Part shown: positions 9,213 through 18,122 of the stretch, one piece after another
Numbering within the stretch: the first letter of the stretch is position 1
Layout: every line of letters starts with the position of its first letter
Assembly: GCF_031450805.1 (NCBI RefSeq)
Contig: NZ_JARTVY010000005.1
Location: 248,001-312,000 of the forward strand
Origin: Caballeronia sp031450805
Lineage (GTDB): Bacteria; Pseudomonadota; Gammaproteobacteria; Burkholderiales; Burkholderiaceae
Direction: 5' to 3'
Length of the DNA: 64,000 nucleotides
The notes under the pieces: generated by a model
What the model was told of the DNA's origin: nothing
Databases searched by the model: none
Seen by the model: the letters and a program-made list of their open reading frames with translations, nothing else
Translations under genes and position numbers: made by a program

Positions 9213-9568
9213 AGATATGCCTCTCTGATAGTGCGCAGTGCGCCATCCGCAGTCTACGGACGGTCACGCAACCGCGTGATGTTTGATGTGTGATCACATG
9301 CGAAGTTAGAGTAGCGCCGCAGCCGCGTCAACTGATTAACGCCCCGGGAAAACCCGCCCAGGCGTCATGTTGTGGGCCTTATTATTGCAGTGAGTCAATG
9401 AGACGCCGGTCGCTGACGTGGACGAATTCTCTTGCATCGAAGAAGTCGCCGCGCGAAAGCGCCAACGTAATGCCTCGCTTCGACGCGACGCTCCTCGACC
9501 ACGATCGCGCCTGGCTATCGTTAGAATCTGTTTTCGAACCCGCTATTCATCTGTTACAGGAGGCGACC
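9213..9568. promoter_or_regulatory. divergent intergenic region with TGTGATCACA palindrome
   Basis: This 356-nt spacer separates the leftward MFS gene from the rightward aminotransferase gene. It contains a perfect palindrome TGTGATCACA at 9289-9298, within TGTGTGATCACATG. That is a plausible operator for a GntR- or TetR-type repressor, but no regulator gene is adjacent. The rest shows nothing definite. Confidence 0.35.
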
Positions 9569-10696
9569 GTGCCAGCGTTACTCCCCGATGTCGACCGAGA
9601 TGGACTTCTCGAATACTCGGTCGTTTTCACCGACCGATCGATCAATCACATGTCGCAGCTTTTTCAGGGCGTCATGCGCGACATATCCGCTTCGCTGAAG
9701 AAGGTCTATCGCGCGAGGTCTGCGGTGATCGTCCCCGGTAGCGGAACGTTCGGCATGGAGGCGGTTGCCCGTCAATTCGCGACGAATAAGAAGTGCCTTG
9801 TCATTCGCAATGGCTGGTTCAGTTTCCGCTGGTCGCAGATTTTCGACATGGGCGGCATTCCGTCCGAATCGACGGTGCTGAAGGCGCGTCCGGTCGAAGA
9901 AGGCACGCAGGCCGCTTATGCACCGCCGCCGCTCGAGGAAGTCGTCGCAGCCATCAGGGAAAAAAAGCCGGATCTCGTCTTCGCGCCGCACGTCGAGACC
10001 GCGTCCGGCATTCTGTTGCCTGATTCGTATCTGCGCGCGGTATCGGATGCGGTCCATGCTGTCGGCGGAATGTTCGTGCTGGATTGCATCGCCTCGGGCG
10101 CGATCTGGGTCGACATGGAAGCGAGCGGCATCGATGTGCTGCTGAGCGCGCCGCAAAAGGGATGGAGCGCATCGCCGTGTTGCGGCCTCGTCATGCTGAG
10201 TCCCCTCGCCCGCGAAAGAATCGACGCAACGACGAGTACGAGCTTCGCCTGCGACCTTCGAAAGTGGCTGCAAATCATGGAGGCCTATGAGAACAACGGG
10301 TTTGCCTATCATGCGACCATGCCCACGGACAGTCTTGCGACCCTTCGCGACGTCATGAAGGAGACCGAAGCATACGGTTTCGACAAGGTTAAAGCGGAGC
10401 AATTCGAACTCGGCAATCGCATTCGCTCGCTGCTGGCCGATCACGGGTTCAGGAGCGTGGCGGCGGAAGGTTTCGAAGCGCCGGGCGTCGTGGTCTGCTA
10501 CACGGTCGATGATGCAATCCGATCCGGCAAGAGATTCGCCGATGCCGGCGTGCAGATCGCCGCTGGCGTCCCGCTTCAATGCGACGAGCCGCAAGACTTC
10601 AAGACGTTTCGCATCGGTCTGTTCGGTCTCGACAAGCTCCACGATGTCGAGGGGACGGTGGGGAGGTTTGCGAAAGCGCTGGAGACGATTCGGTAG
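9569..10696 (+). CDS. class V PLP-dependent aminotransferase (alanine-glyoxylate/serine-pyruvate type)
   Basis: The enzyme has about 375 residues. The PLP-phosphate region follows VPGSGTFGMEAVARQF, the Asp that pairs with the pyridine nitrogen is in FVLDCIASGAIWVD, and the Schiff-base Lys is in LLSAPQKGWSASP. These fit the alanine-glyoxylate/serine-pyruvate/2-aminoethylphosphonate branch. I chose GTG at 9569 because an ideal AGGAGG box lies 5 nt upstream; in-frame ATGs further left (for example 9469) lack one. It probably transfers an amino group from a small amino acid to glyoxylate or pyruvate. The divergent MFS carrier may supply the substrate. Confidence 0.85.
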   Translation: MPALLPDVDRDGLLEYSVVFTDRSINHMSQLFQGVMRDISASLKKVYRARSAVIVPGSGTFGMEAVARQFATNKKCLVIRNGWFSFRWSQIFDMGGIPSESTVLKARPVEEGTQAAYAPPPLEEVVAAIREKKPDLVFAPHVETASGILLPDSYLRAVSDAVHAVGGMFVLDCIASGAIWVDMEASGIDVLLSAPQKGWSASPCCGLVMLSPLARERIDATTSTSFACDLRKWLQIMEAYENNGFAYHATMPTDSLATLRDVMKETEAYGFDKVKAEQFELGNRIRSLLADHGFRSVAAEGFEAPGVVVCYTVDDAIRSGKRFADAGVQIAAGVPLQCDEPQDFKTFRIGLFGLDKLHDVEGTVGRFAKALETIR

Positions 10697-10934
10697 GGTG
10701 TGGGTGAGGGATAGGTGCGCGACTACGAGCGCGCGGACGGTCGTCGTTATGAGGTGGGCCGGCCGTTGCGGTCGGGACTCGCAGTTCGCACTTGCCGCGA
10801 GGCGTGCTTCGAAGGCAAAGGTCGATGGCGTTAGCAGTTCTCACCGCAGAAGCGACGGGGCTTCGAAATTCCATCCGCTGGATGGGCCGCGCTCAGGCAC
10901 AAGCTCATCCGCCCTGACACGCGCGCCTGCACGA

Positions 10935-11852
10935 TCATGGCATGGCAGCGAATGCGTCAGATGCAGTGAAGCGGTGCAGCCAGCCATTGGTGGTCTCCGT
11001 TGTCCAGCGCGTACCGCCGAAAGAGGCATGATTGCGCACCTGCAATGGAAGAAGTGCCTGAGCAATTGCTTCGTAGTTCGCAAGCCGTTCGTGCCGATGA
11101 CGATCGCCCAGTTCCGGCGCCTCGCCGGCCTGCAGGATGACGCCACCGGGAAGGCGCGACGAACGGTAAGCCACAGACTGCGCGGCCGCAACGGCGTTCG
11201 GGGCTTTCGATTCCAGCCGCTGCCCGATGACGGTCAGCCAGCTCGGGCACTTGTAGGCATCCCTCATGTGCATCACGGTGACGTCGAGATCCTCGGCCTC
11301 GACGCCCCAGTAGCGTCGCGCCCATGCGTACACCTGATTGAAGGACGACTTTCCGAGAGCTCCGTTGGCCTGCGCCTGGAAGAAGTAGCCGGCATATCCG
11401 GAGACGCAGCCAACAATCCCGAGAAGGTCCTGCGTGAATTTCAGCAGCCGTTCCGCAGGCAGCGCCCAGTCGAACTCGAATCGATAGAAACTGGCCCGCC
11501 CGGGCTCGGACGCGGGCTGGTAGCCATGAAACATCATCAGCCATGCATCGGTTGCGCGGTTGTCAAAGAAGCCGTAACCCCATGTCCGAGATCGGCGCAA
11601 CTCGGGCAACTCGACCTGCTCGAATCGCAAGCGTGCCGCCGGCGTCCAGTCTTGCATCAGATTGCCGAGGGCAGTCGAGCAATAGCTGCAAAACGGGTTA
11701 CCCCAGGTGCTCAAATACAAGTCGTAGACCGCGCGTGCCGTTTTGGGCCCGGGCGGAGTGTCGACGAACAGCACGAGATGCTGCTTCAGCTCCGCCAGCG
11801 GAATGGCAACCGCCGGGTCGGGGCTCGGGCTGATCAATGGGTTCGGCGGCAT
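10935..11852 (-). CDS. DUF3396 family (type VI immunity family) protein
   Basis: The product has about 305 residues and is cytoplasmic, with no signal peptide or membrane segment. The pattern AVYDLYLSTWGNPF, the aromatic-rich WGYGFFDNRATDAWLMMF and later YLHR-like loops are those I associate with DUF3396, a family annotated as type VI secretion immunity proteins. I chose the ATG at 11852 (MPPNPLIS), 10 nt after the preceding stop. An upstream in-frame ATG would overlap the SMI1 gene. Position directly after a PAAR-like toxin and a SUKH protein supports an immunity role. Confidence 0.7.
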   Translation of the reverse strand: MPPNPLISPSPDPAVAIPLAELKQHLVLFVDTPPGPKTARAVYDLYLSTWGNPFCSYCSTALGNLMQDWTPAARLRFEQVELPELRRSRTWGYGFFDNRATDAWLMMFHGYQPASEPGRASFYRFEFDWALPAERLLKFTQDLLGIVGCVSGYAGYFFQAQANGALGKSSFNQVYAWARRYWGVEAEDLDVTVMHMRDAYKCPSWLTVIGQRLESKAPNAVAAAQSVAYRSSRLPGGVILQAGEAPELGDRHRHERLANYEAIAQALLPLQVRNHASFGGTRWTTETTNGWLHRFTASDAFAAMP

Positions 11853-11862
11853 AGGCGTGATG

Positions 11863-12399
11863 TCAATTGTCGGGGAGGCTGCCACGGTCCGCGATGTGGC
11901 CTTCGAGCACATCCTTCTGAAACTCTCGTTGCGACCATAGCAAGTCCTCAAAATTTGCATAGGCAGTCTCATCCCCGCTCAGGCCGACCCACACGACCGC
12001 AGGCTCACCAGCGCTGTCGATCGACCGCTCGTCGAAGGCGATGAACTCAGTGGTATCGCCCGACACGATCACGAACTTATGCAGGGGATCGTAGTCATCC
12101 CACTCCTCTTCGTCCGAATCCGCCGATTCGACTATGTCCCGCGCCGAACGAAGCGACATGCGAACGTACTGCATATAGCCGGGCACGCCGTCGCTGATGC
12201 GCAGAAACTGGCGGAACGATGGCGGCAAGGGGATCCCGATATGCGCGCAATGTTTTTCGAGCGCGGCGAGATCGTCGGCCGACACCGGCGCTCGCAGCGT
12301 CGGCGTTGGCGTCGGTGCGCGCTTCTTGCGATAGGCAGCGTTTGCACGTTGGGCGCGCAGTGTTTCTTCGAGCATCGCCCTCATTTCGTCATCGTTCAT
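11863..12399 (-). CDS. SMI1/KNR4 (SUKH) family immunity-type protein
   Basis: This 178-residue protein has a SUKH core: ADDLAALEKHCAHIGIPLPP followed by SFRQFLRISDGVPGY, the characteristic 'L-P-x-x-y-x-x-f-L-x-x-x-dG' segment, then an acidic stretch (DSDEEEWDDYD) and a C-terminal strand region. SUKH proteins commonly neutralise nuclease and other polymorphic toxins encoded just upstream. Here it starts 10 nt after the DUF4150 toxin stop, so it is the first candidate immunity gene of that toxin. The start codon is ATG with a GGAG box nearby. Confidence 0.82.
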   Translation of the reverse strand: MNDDEMRAMLEETLRAQRANAAYRKKRAPTPTPTLRAPVSADDLAALEKHCAHIGIPLPPSFRQFLRISDGVPGYMQYVRMSLRSARDIVESADSDEEEWDDYDPLHKFVIVSGDTTEFIAFDERSIDSAGEPAVVWVGLSGDETAYANFEDLLWSQREFQKDVLEGHIADRGSLPDN

Positions 12400-12409
12400 G
12401 ACTTGCTCC

Positions 12410-13420
12410 TTAAGCTGTGCAATTGCAGGAACTATGGGCCTTGACTCCGCCCGGGTGCGTCTCGGGGCTATGTTTGTCCATCGCCTTGCCGACTGTCGAG
12501 TTCACGTTCGAATCGGCCCACTTGAGGCTGCCCGGCAGCGGTCCGCCGAGGCCGACGGGGTGCATGTGATCGGGACTCATTGCATTGGCTTTGCTGCGCG
12601 GCATCGGCGTGGGCGCGCCCATGCCTTCCGGCGGATCGCCCGCCCATTTGTCGTGCAAACACTTGCTATGGAACTGTTTCGCTACGTCCTCGTGATCCTT
12701 GCCCTTCTCTTCCACCAGTGCATCGAAATTGTCGCTGAAGTCGCCGAGGCTGTCCGTGTACGCGCCGAACGCCCGGTTTTGCGCGGCTTGCTCGGCTTTG
12801 GACAAGCCAGAGAATTTGCTTGCCGGCTTGGAAGGAGTGCGTTCCGGTTTGACCTTCGGATGAGGCGACTCGTTATAGGCCTTGAGCATGGCGCACAACT
12901 GCTCGACCTCGCACGGTCCCCAGCGATGCTTCGTCTGCTTTTGCTTCTTGTCGCAGTCGACGTTGAGTTCCATCTGCGCGGGCGTACTGGGCGGCTGGTT
13001 ATTGCCCGGCAACGTCCCCGAGTTGTCGGAACCGCCACCGTTATTGGTCATCGCATCGCCGAGCAACTGTATGTTCTGCCCTTCGGCTTGCACGTTCATG
13101 GAACCGGGCGCGACGAACTTCGTCTTGCCCTCTGTCGTCGACGAGACCACGCCGCCGCCGGTGCCCTGGCTAGCTACGTCCGGCGAAGGCTGGCTCTTGT
13201 AAGAACTGCCCTTGATCGCGATTTTCTTGCCTTCGATCTTCACCGTCGTCGTCGCGTCGTCGAGCCGGTCCGCTGAGCGACCCACGTTAGGCAGCGGCGT
13301 CGGGACGAAAGGCGCAGGCGGCCCTGGCATCTTGCAGACGTTGGGCAGGGTGGCGGCGGCAGTGTCGAGACTGTCTTCGGAGACCGGAGTTTTGGGCGGG
13401 TTGACGCCTACACTCGTCAT
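12410..13420 (-). CDS. DUF4150 PAAR-like protein with C-terminal putative toxin domain
   Basis: The product has 336 residues. Residues 20-130 form the DUF4150/PAAR-like domain (ATLPNVCKMPGPPAPFVP, PLPNVG, VKIEGKKIAIKGS, GGGVVS), which caps the type VI spike. A Pro/Gly-rich linker follows (about 130-150). The rest (150-336) is a cysteine- and histidine-containing domain with SPDHMHPVGLGG at 282-293 and WADSNVNSTVG at 301-311, which looks like a metal-binding HNH-type nuclease core but is not a family I can name. It lies downstream of DUF2169 and ketosynthase-like genes and upstream of two immunity-type genes. The probable role is a toxin delivered into competing cells. Confidence 0.8.
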   Translation of the reverse strand: MTSVGVNPPKTPVSEDSLDTAAATLPNVCKMPGPPAPFVPTPLPNVGRSADRLDDATTTVKIEGKKIAIKGSSYKSQPSPDVASQGTGGGVVSSTTEGKTKFVAPGSMNVQAEGQNIQLLGDAMTNNGGGSDNSGTLPGNNQPPSTPAQMELNVDCDKKQKQTKHRWGPCEVEQLCAMLKAYNESPHPKVKPERTPSKPASKFSGLSKAEQAAQNRAFGAYTDSLGDFSDNFDALVEEKGKDHEDVAKQFHSKCLHDKWAGDPPEGMGAPTPMPRSKANAMSPDHMHPVGLGGPLPGSLKWADSNVNSTVGKAMDKHSPETHPGGVKAHSSCNCTA

Positions 13421-13431
13421 GGCGATGCTCT

Positions 13432-14520
13432 TTAGTCACCGCCCAACGAGAGCACGACGGCGCTGCGATAGCCGCCTTCGCCGCCGGCCCAGAGCAACGG
13501 CCACGCGCCCTTGGCGTAGCCGCGCAGCCGCGACGCGACGGCGAGCGACGCGAAAAGCGGCCCGGACGCCGCGCCGACATCGCCCCAGCAATTGGCCGGA
13601 CACAGGTAATCGTGGGCGTTGACGAACACAGCCTGTGTACGCAGGAGCGTGTAGGCCAGTTCTTCGCTGCGATAGCGCTCGCCGTTGATGTCACAGTACG
13701 TTGCGGTAATCGCATCCCGAGGCAGGGACAGACTTTCGGTTGCGCCTGCCACGGCAGCAGTCAGCCCTTCACCGACACACAGCCGCAAGCTGCGCAGCGG
13801 GTGCGGCTCGACGGCGGTGCAAGCAGCGGCCACTCGAGCCAGCACGGGTAGCCGGTGATGCCGGACCGCCTCACCGCTTGCCAGCAGGCATGCGCCGGCA
13901 GCCTCCCCGGGCGGGAAGCCGTTGCGGTTACTGCCGCTCATCAGCTGCCCGCCCTGATCGAGCCAATCCAACGTGTCGGAGTCGTAATAAGAGTCGACGC
14001 CGGCGGCGATACCGAGGTCGAGCTGCCCGGTCGCGATCTGCTGCGCCACGACCTGGATGGCCATTAACCCGCTCGCGTGACCCCGATGGATGCGGTGGAC
14101 CAACTCGCTTGTCGTGCGGAGCGCGTCGATTACGGCACGCGCGCAGGTCTGCACGACATCGGCGGTCACGCCGGGGCGCGGCTCGGGCAGGCCGATCCAA
14201 CAGGGCAGTGGCCGCCCGGAACGCGACCACTCGGCCTGTTCGAGCAACTCCGCGAGGGCCGCAGCGAGCAGGTGCCCGAGCCGTTCTCCTAAAGCCACTT
14301 GGGGGCTGAGCTCTGAATCGTTGGCCAGCCGCATCGACGACCCGGTCTTGTCGACGAAGAGCGGATGCATCTTGATCGCCGAGATCCCCGCCCGCACCGC
14401 CGCCGACGACGAGGCGCTGTCCAGACCGACAGGCGTTCGCGCGCCGACCGCGCACAGATACACTTCGCGGCGGGGCGCTTCATGCCACGATGCCACGGCC
14501 AGTTGGGCGTTGGGTGTCAT
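13432..14520 (-). CDS. beta-ketoacyl-synthase-like (thiolase fold) protein of type VI effector module, catalytically inactive
   Basis: This 362-residue protein has the two-half ketosynthase fold (start VYLCAVGARTPVGL, then GHASGLMAIQ, IAAGVDSYYD, PPGEAAGACLL, GDVGAASGPLF). The three catalytic positions are replaced: the nucleophile Cys position reads His148 (RGHASG instead of TACASG), the first His position reads Asn279 (DINGER instead of EAHGTGT), and the second is lost (NCWGDVGAAS instead of TGHxxGAAG). Such genes sit between DUF2169 and DUF4150 genes in type VI islands, so a structural or chaperone role is likely. Its start overlaps the DUF2169 stop (ATGA). Confidence 0.78.
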   Translation of the reverse strand: MTPNAQLAVASWHEAPRREVYLCAVGARTPVGLDSASSSAAVRAGISAIKMHPLFVDKTGSSMRLANDSELSPQVALGERLGHLLAAALAELLEQAEWSRSGRPLPCWIGLPEPRPGVTADVVQTCARAVIDALRTTSELVHRIHRGHASGLMAIQVVAQQIATGQLDLGIAAGVDSYYDSDTLDWLDQGGQLMSGSNRNGFPPGEAAGACLLASGEAVRHHRLPVLARVAAACTAVEPHPLRSLRLCVGEGLTAAVAGATESLSLPRDAITATYCDINGERYRSEELAYTLLRTQAVFVNAHDYLCPANCWGDVGAASGPLFASLAVASRLRGYAKGAWPLLWAGGEGGYRSAVVLSLGGD

Positions 14521-15545
14521 GCTCCTGAACCCGCCGCCTTTTGCGTCACGATGGTGACATCCAGGTCATCGACGCGGTCGTTGCAGACGATCGACGTTTG
14601 CCACGACATCACGACGCGCGACTGATCCGGCTCCAGGAGAACCGTGCAGAGTTGACCTCTGTGCTCCTGATCCTTCCGGCCGAACCGCGTGCGAAAACAC
14701 GGATGAATTTTCGGCAATGTGAACGCAAGCGTGCCCTTGGGCGACAAGTTCTCGAGTGCAACTTCCTCGCCACCCCGCAGGAACGGCCCTACCTGCTGGT
14801 CCAGCGGAGCGCAGTTGTTGTAGCGGCCGTCGAAGTCCTCGGCCCACAGCGGAAATCGGTTGCGCCGCCACGACTCGTCGTAGGTGCCGGCAAGTTCGCG
14901 CCTTGGCGACCAGCTGCATTCCACTGCGTTCAGGCCAGCGGGCGCAGGACGGTCGCGCCACGACGCAATCAGCCGATCGGGATATTCGATGTTGGGCAGC
15001 CGTCGATCGAGGCAATGCTCAGCCCGCACCGCGAATCCTGCGCCCACTGGATTGCGGTCTTCGATGCGGTGTTTAGCCGGGTCATCGGCTGAAAAATCCT
15101 GGCCGCCATAGGCGCGCTCGTAGAGGATCGGCATTGATTCGAACCACTCGGGTTGCGTAGGCACGAGGCCGCCGGCGAGGCGACGGTACCAGCAACGATC
15201 TCCGAAGACACGCAGCCGCTTGTTCACCGCACCGATCCTGAGGCGCACATCCAGCGCGCGCACTCGACGTCCCGAAGGCGCCCACGCTGAACCGTTGACG
15301 AGGACATCGGTGCCGGCTTTCACGCCGAACAGATCCGATTCGTGAATCAGGCTCGTTTTGCCGCGAGCGCCCCGGTACTCGCACGTCGCCGCGACGGGTA
15401 TCTGCTCTTTCGCCAGGGACGTCGTCCCGTTCAGCGAGATGTCGAACGTAGCTTTGACGACAACCATCCACAGCTTGTTGCCGTCCTTGTCCTGACGCCA
15501 AATCTTGTCCACGGCGTAGGGCGTGCGATTATCGACCATCCACAT
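14517..15545 (-). CDS. DUF2169 domain protein (type VI effector adaptor)
   Basis: The protein has about 342 residues and begins MWMVDNRTPYAVDKIWRQDK, followed by KLWMVVVKATFDIS, the strongly conserved opening of DUF2169. The domain also shows GRGKxS-like and RVFGDR motifs. DUF2169 proteins act as adaptors that load PAAR-type effectors on the VgrG tip. I chose ATG at 15545 because GGGAGG lies 6 nt upstream; a frame open to 15650 lacks a site. It is first in the five-gene unit DUF2169, ketosynthase-like, DUF4150 toxin, SUKH, DUF3396. No vgrG or structural type VI gene is in the window, so this is an orphan module. Confidence 0.85.
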   Translation of the reverse strand: MWMVDNRTPYAVDKIWRQDKDGNKLWMVVVKATFDISLNGTTSLAKEQIPVAATCEYRGARGKTSLIHESDLFGVKAGTDVLVNGSAWAPSGRRVRALDVRLRIGAVNKRLRVFGDRCWYRRLAGGLVPTQPEWFESMPILYERAYGGQDFSADDPAKHRIEDRNPVGAGFAVRAEHCLDRRLPNIEYPDRLIASWRDRPAPAGLNAVECSWSPRRELAGTYDESWRRNRFPLWAEDFDGRYNNCAPLDQQVGPFLRGGEEVALENLSPKGTLAFTLPKIHPCFRTRFGRKDQEHRGQLCTVLLEPDQSRVVMSWQTSIVCNDRVDDLDVTIVTQKAAGSGA

Positions 15546-16259
15546 CTCCAACCTCCCGGAGTTCCGCGGTGAACGCTGGACACTGGCAACGCGCGGATTC
15601 AACCGGCGTAAACCGACGAGACTTATCGATCTCAGCACGCAGACAAACAATCTGCGCCCACGGCGCGGACCAGTTCGTTAGCAATGGTCGGCGGCTGGCG
15701 CTGGAAGCGATGCGCAGAATCGTACGCACAACGGTCACTGCCATGACTTCACCGCACCGTAGCGCCGACCTACAAAGCGCTCGCGCTGACGCCGCCTGGT
15801 TGTTCCACCGGACGTGTTCTCTCGAATCCTCTCACCTGGAAAGACGAACGAAGGACACCTGTTCTTGAAAGAACGACCCGATCATGGCGATCAGCGGCTG
15901 CACTATCGGCAGCTCGCCGGTCTGGGCAATGCAGTCCTTGTCGATGCACCGGCCGTTCAAGCTCTACATCCACCGTGCAGCAAGCCGCTGGATACCGGGA
16001 CGACGGGTTCCAAATCGATGCCTTAGCGATGGCGGCGAAAGAGACGATCGGCCCGCGTTCGAGGATGTCGCGGGCGATCAGTACTGCGATGGCGTTCCGA
16101 TGGATGACTGCTTCCGCCGGTTGGGAGCAGCGCGCCTTTGCACAGTAAGCTGACATTCGCGTGCCCTCAACCCATGAGCATCACGATCCAGATTCCGAAT
16201 GCGGTGCAGCTGACACACCTGCCAGCGCCCCATGTGATTTTTTCTCCTCGTGCGCGGAG
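15546..16259. other. gene-poor region with possible decayed coding fragments
   Basis: I find no intact gene. On the minus strand a frame ending near 16025 carries AVIHRNAIAVLIARDILERG and then VSFAAIAKAS, which looks like genuine protein, perhaps a recombinase-associated helper, but it loses sense afterwards. Another minus frame from a TTG at 15960 to a stop at 15832 reads TGELPIVQPLIAMIGSFF in its centre. These may be relics of mobile DNA beside the type VI module. I cannot assign a family. Confidence 0.35.
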
Positions 16260-16298
16260 ATCATTTCGTTTGATGCGCGCCGGAACGAAGCCTATATT
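16260..16298 (+). promoter_or_regulatory. SDR promoter with LysR-type box shared with the RuBisCO-like gene
   Basis: ATCATTTCGTTTGATGC (16260-16276) contains the dyad ATCA-N7-TGAT. Its right half forms a -35 element TTGATG (16270-16275), and a -10 TATATT (16293-16298) follows after 17 nt. The same 17-mer with one change, in the same promoter position, lies upstream of the RuBisCO-like gene (18123-18139). The LysR regulator encoded between them is the natural binder. Confidence 0.65.
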
Positions 16299-16334
16299 CT
16301 TGCTCACCCTTAACGACACGCAAGCACCGGAACA

Positions 16335-17093
16335 ATGACGGAAGAGACACCTGTTGCGATCATCACGGGCGCGGCGAGCGGCATCGGCCAGGCGACGGCC
16401 CGCCTGCTGGCAGGCCGCGGCTATCGCGTCGCCATCGCCGATTTGCGCGAGCCCGCCGCCGCCGACTCCGCGCAGTCCATTCGCGCGAGCGGCTTCGAGG
16501 CGATGCCCGTCACCGTCGATGTCGCCGACGAAGCCAGCGTGAAAGGAATGGTCGAAACCGTGATCTTGGAGTGGGGCCGCATTGACGTGCTCGTGAACAG
16601 CGCGGGCGTGGAAAGCGCGAAGCCGTTTCTGGACATCACGCCGGACGAATTCCGCCGAGTGCTCGAAGTGAACACGACCGGTACGTGGCTCTGCTGCCAG
16701 GAAGTCATCCGCCAGATGGTCGCGCAAAAGAGCGGGTCGATCGTGAACCTCAGTTCCATCGCGGGGCAGAAAGGCGGCGGGATGCTCGGCACCGCCGCTT
16801 ATGCGACGTCGAAAGGCGCCATCCTCGCGATGACCAAATCGCTCGCTCGCGAGTTCGCGAAGGCGGGCATACGCGTGAACGCGGTCGCACCGGCCTTCAC
16901 GCTGACGGATTTCGTGCGCCGCCAGCTCGCGACGAAGCCGGAAGGTTTCATCGACTCCATCTACGCCGCCACGCCGATGGCGCGCGGCGCGCAGCCCGAG
17001 GAAATCGCGGCCGTGGTGGCGTTCCTCGCGTCGCCGGAAGCATCGTTCGTAACGGGCGCCGTCTATAACGCCGATGGCGGCAGCGCCATGTAA
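16335..17093 (+). CDS. SDR-family NAD(P)-dependent oxidoreductase
   Basis: This 252-residue classical short-chain dehydrogenase has the cofactor loop TGAASGIG (near 10), Asp at the end of strand two (AIADLR, which favours NAD+), NSAG near 90, the catalytic Ser in VNLSSIAG and the catalytic Tyr/Lys in YATSK near 157. It probably oxidises a secondary alcohol of a sugar or sugar acid. Its promoter carries the same 17-bp box as the RuBisCO-like gene 1.9 kb away, so it probably supplies an earlier oxidation step in that pathway. The exact substrate is unknown. Confidence 0.87.
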   Translation: MTEETPVAIITGAASGIGQATARLLAGRGYRVAIADLREPAAADSAQSIRASGFEAMPVTVDVADEASVKGMVETVILEWGRIDVLVNSAGVESAKPFLDITPDEFRRVLEVNTTGTWLCCQEVIRQMVAQKSGSIVNLSSIAGQKGGGMLGTAAYATSKGAILAMTKSLAREFAKAGIRVNAVAPAFTLTDFVRRQLATKPEGFIDSIYAATPMARGAQPEEIAAVVAFLASPEASFVTGAVYNADGGSAM

Positions 17094-17096
17094 CGG

Positions 17097-17990
17097 CTAC
17101 GCCGGCTGCCCTTCGGCACGCTGCAATTCGTCGTTGATCCAGCTCGAGAGCGCGACCGTCTGCGGCCGCGCTTCCAGATGCGGCGCGATCCACAGCACGA
17201 GCTTGCGTGGTCCCGGCACGAAGCCGAACGGTGCGACGAGCGCGCCGGAATCCAGCTCGTCGCGCACCAGCATGCGCGGCACGGTCGCCACCCCGAGGCC
17301 GCATTTCGCGGCCTGAATCAGAAGATAGAAGTGATCGAACGACTCCGCAATCCGTGGTTGACGCGCGGGCGCATGATGCATCGCCTGGAACCAGTCGCTC
17401 CATGCGCCGGGGCGCGTCGCGGTGGCAAGCAGGCGCGCGCGTTCGAGATCGTCCACGCTCGTGATGCGCGTCTCGCGCATGTACTCCGGCGCACACACGA
17501 CACCGATCCATTCGTCGACGAGCGGCTTCGGCACGATGTCCCTCGGCGGCCTGATGCTCGACAGCCGAATGGCCACGCTGATGTTGTCCCGCGCGAAATC
17601 CACTTCGCCCGATCCCATGCTGAAGCCAAGCTCGATCTGCGGCTCTTTCCGATGCAGCCGCGAGAGCCGCGGCAATAGCCAGTACATCATGATCGATTGC
17701 GAACACGACAGCGTGAGCGGCCCCGGGCGCACCTGATCGACGCTCGACTGAATCACATTGAACGCGCGCGACAGTCCTTCGGCAAGACGCGCGCCTTCGG
17801 GCGTCGGCTCCGTCCCGTGTGCATTGCGCAGTAACAGCAGCACGCCGAGATTGTCTTCAAGCGAACGGATGTGCCGGCTGATGGCGCCGTGCGTGACGGA
17901 AAGTTCAGTAGCTGCTTCGCCGAAGCTGCGCAACCGCGCGGTGGCTTCGAAGGCGCGCAGCGCGTTGAGAGAAGGACGGGGCACGTGCAA
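17097..17990 (-). CDS. LysR-family transcriptional regulator (GcvA-like)
   Basis: This 297-residue protein has an N-terminal winged helix (SLNALRAFEATARLRSFGEA, then ELSVTHGAISRHIRSLEDNLG) and a substrate-binding domain typical of the GcvA/AmpR branch. It lies convergent with the SDR gene (3 nt between stops) and divergent from the RuBisCO-like gene. The shared box upstream of both neighbours suggests it controls both units and itself. The inducer is probably a pathway intermediate such as a branched sugar acid. Confidence 0.88.
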   Translation of the reverse strand: MHVPRPSLNALRAFEATARLRSFGEAATELSVTHGAISRHIRSLEDNLGVLLLLRNAHGTEPTPEGARLAEGLSRAFNVIQSSVDQVRPGPLTLSCSQSIMMYWLLPRLSRLHRKEPQIELGFSMGSGEVDFARDNISVAIRLSSIRPPRDIVPKPLVDEWIGVVCAPEYMRETRITSVDDLERARLLATATRPGAWSDWFQAMHHAPARQPRIAESFDHFYLLIQAAKCGLGVATVPRMLVRDELDSGALVAPFGFVPGPRKLVLWIAPHLEARPQTVALSSWINDELQRAEGQPA

Positions 17991-18122
17991 TGGACCTCGC
18001 GAAACGAAGCTCGCGCGCTTCGAACCGTGTTCGAGCGAATGCGAGGCGTGATGGAAGGCGAACCCAGGAGGCGATGCAGCGAAGCACGTCGCTATTGTGA
18101 GTTTTTCGCAGCGTGTTCAGAA

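Noticed and set aside
15770..16156. Intact minus-strand gene of 128 codons
   Set aside because: Only the first third looks like protein; the rest is Arg/Ser-rich, with sense continuing in another frame, so it is at best a relic.
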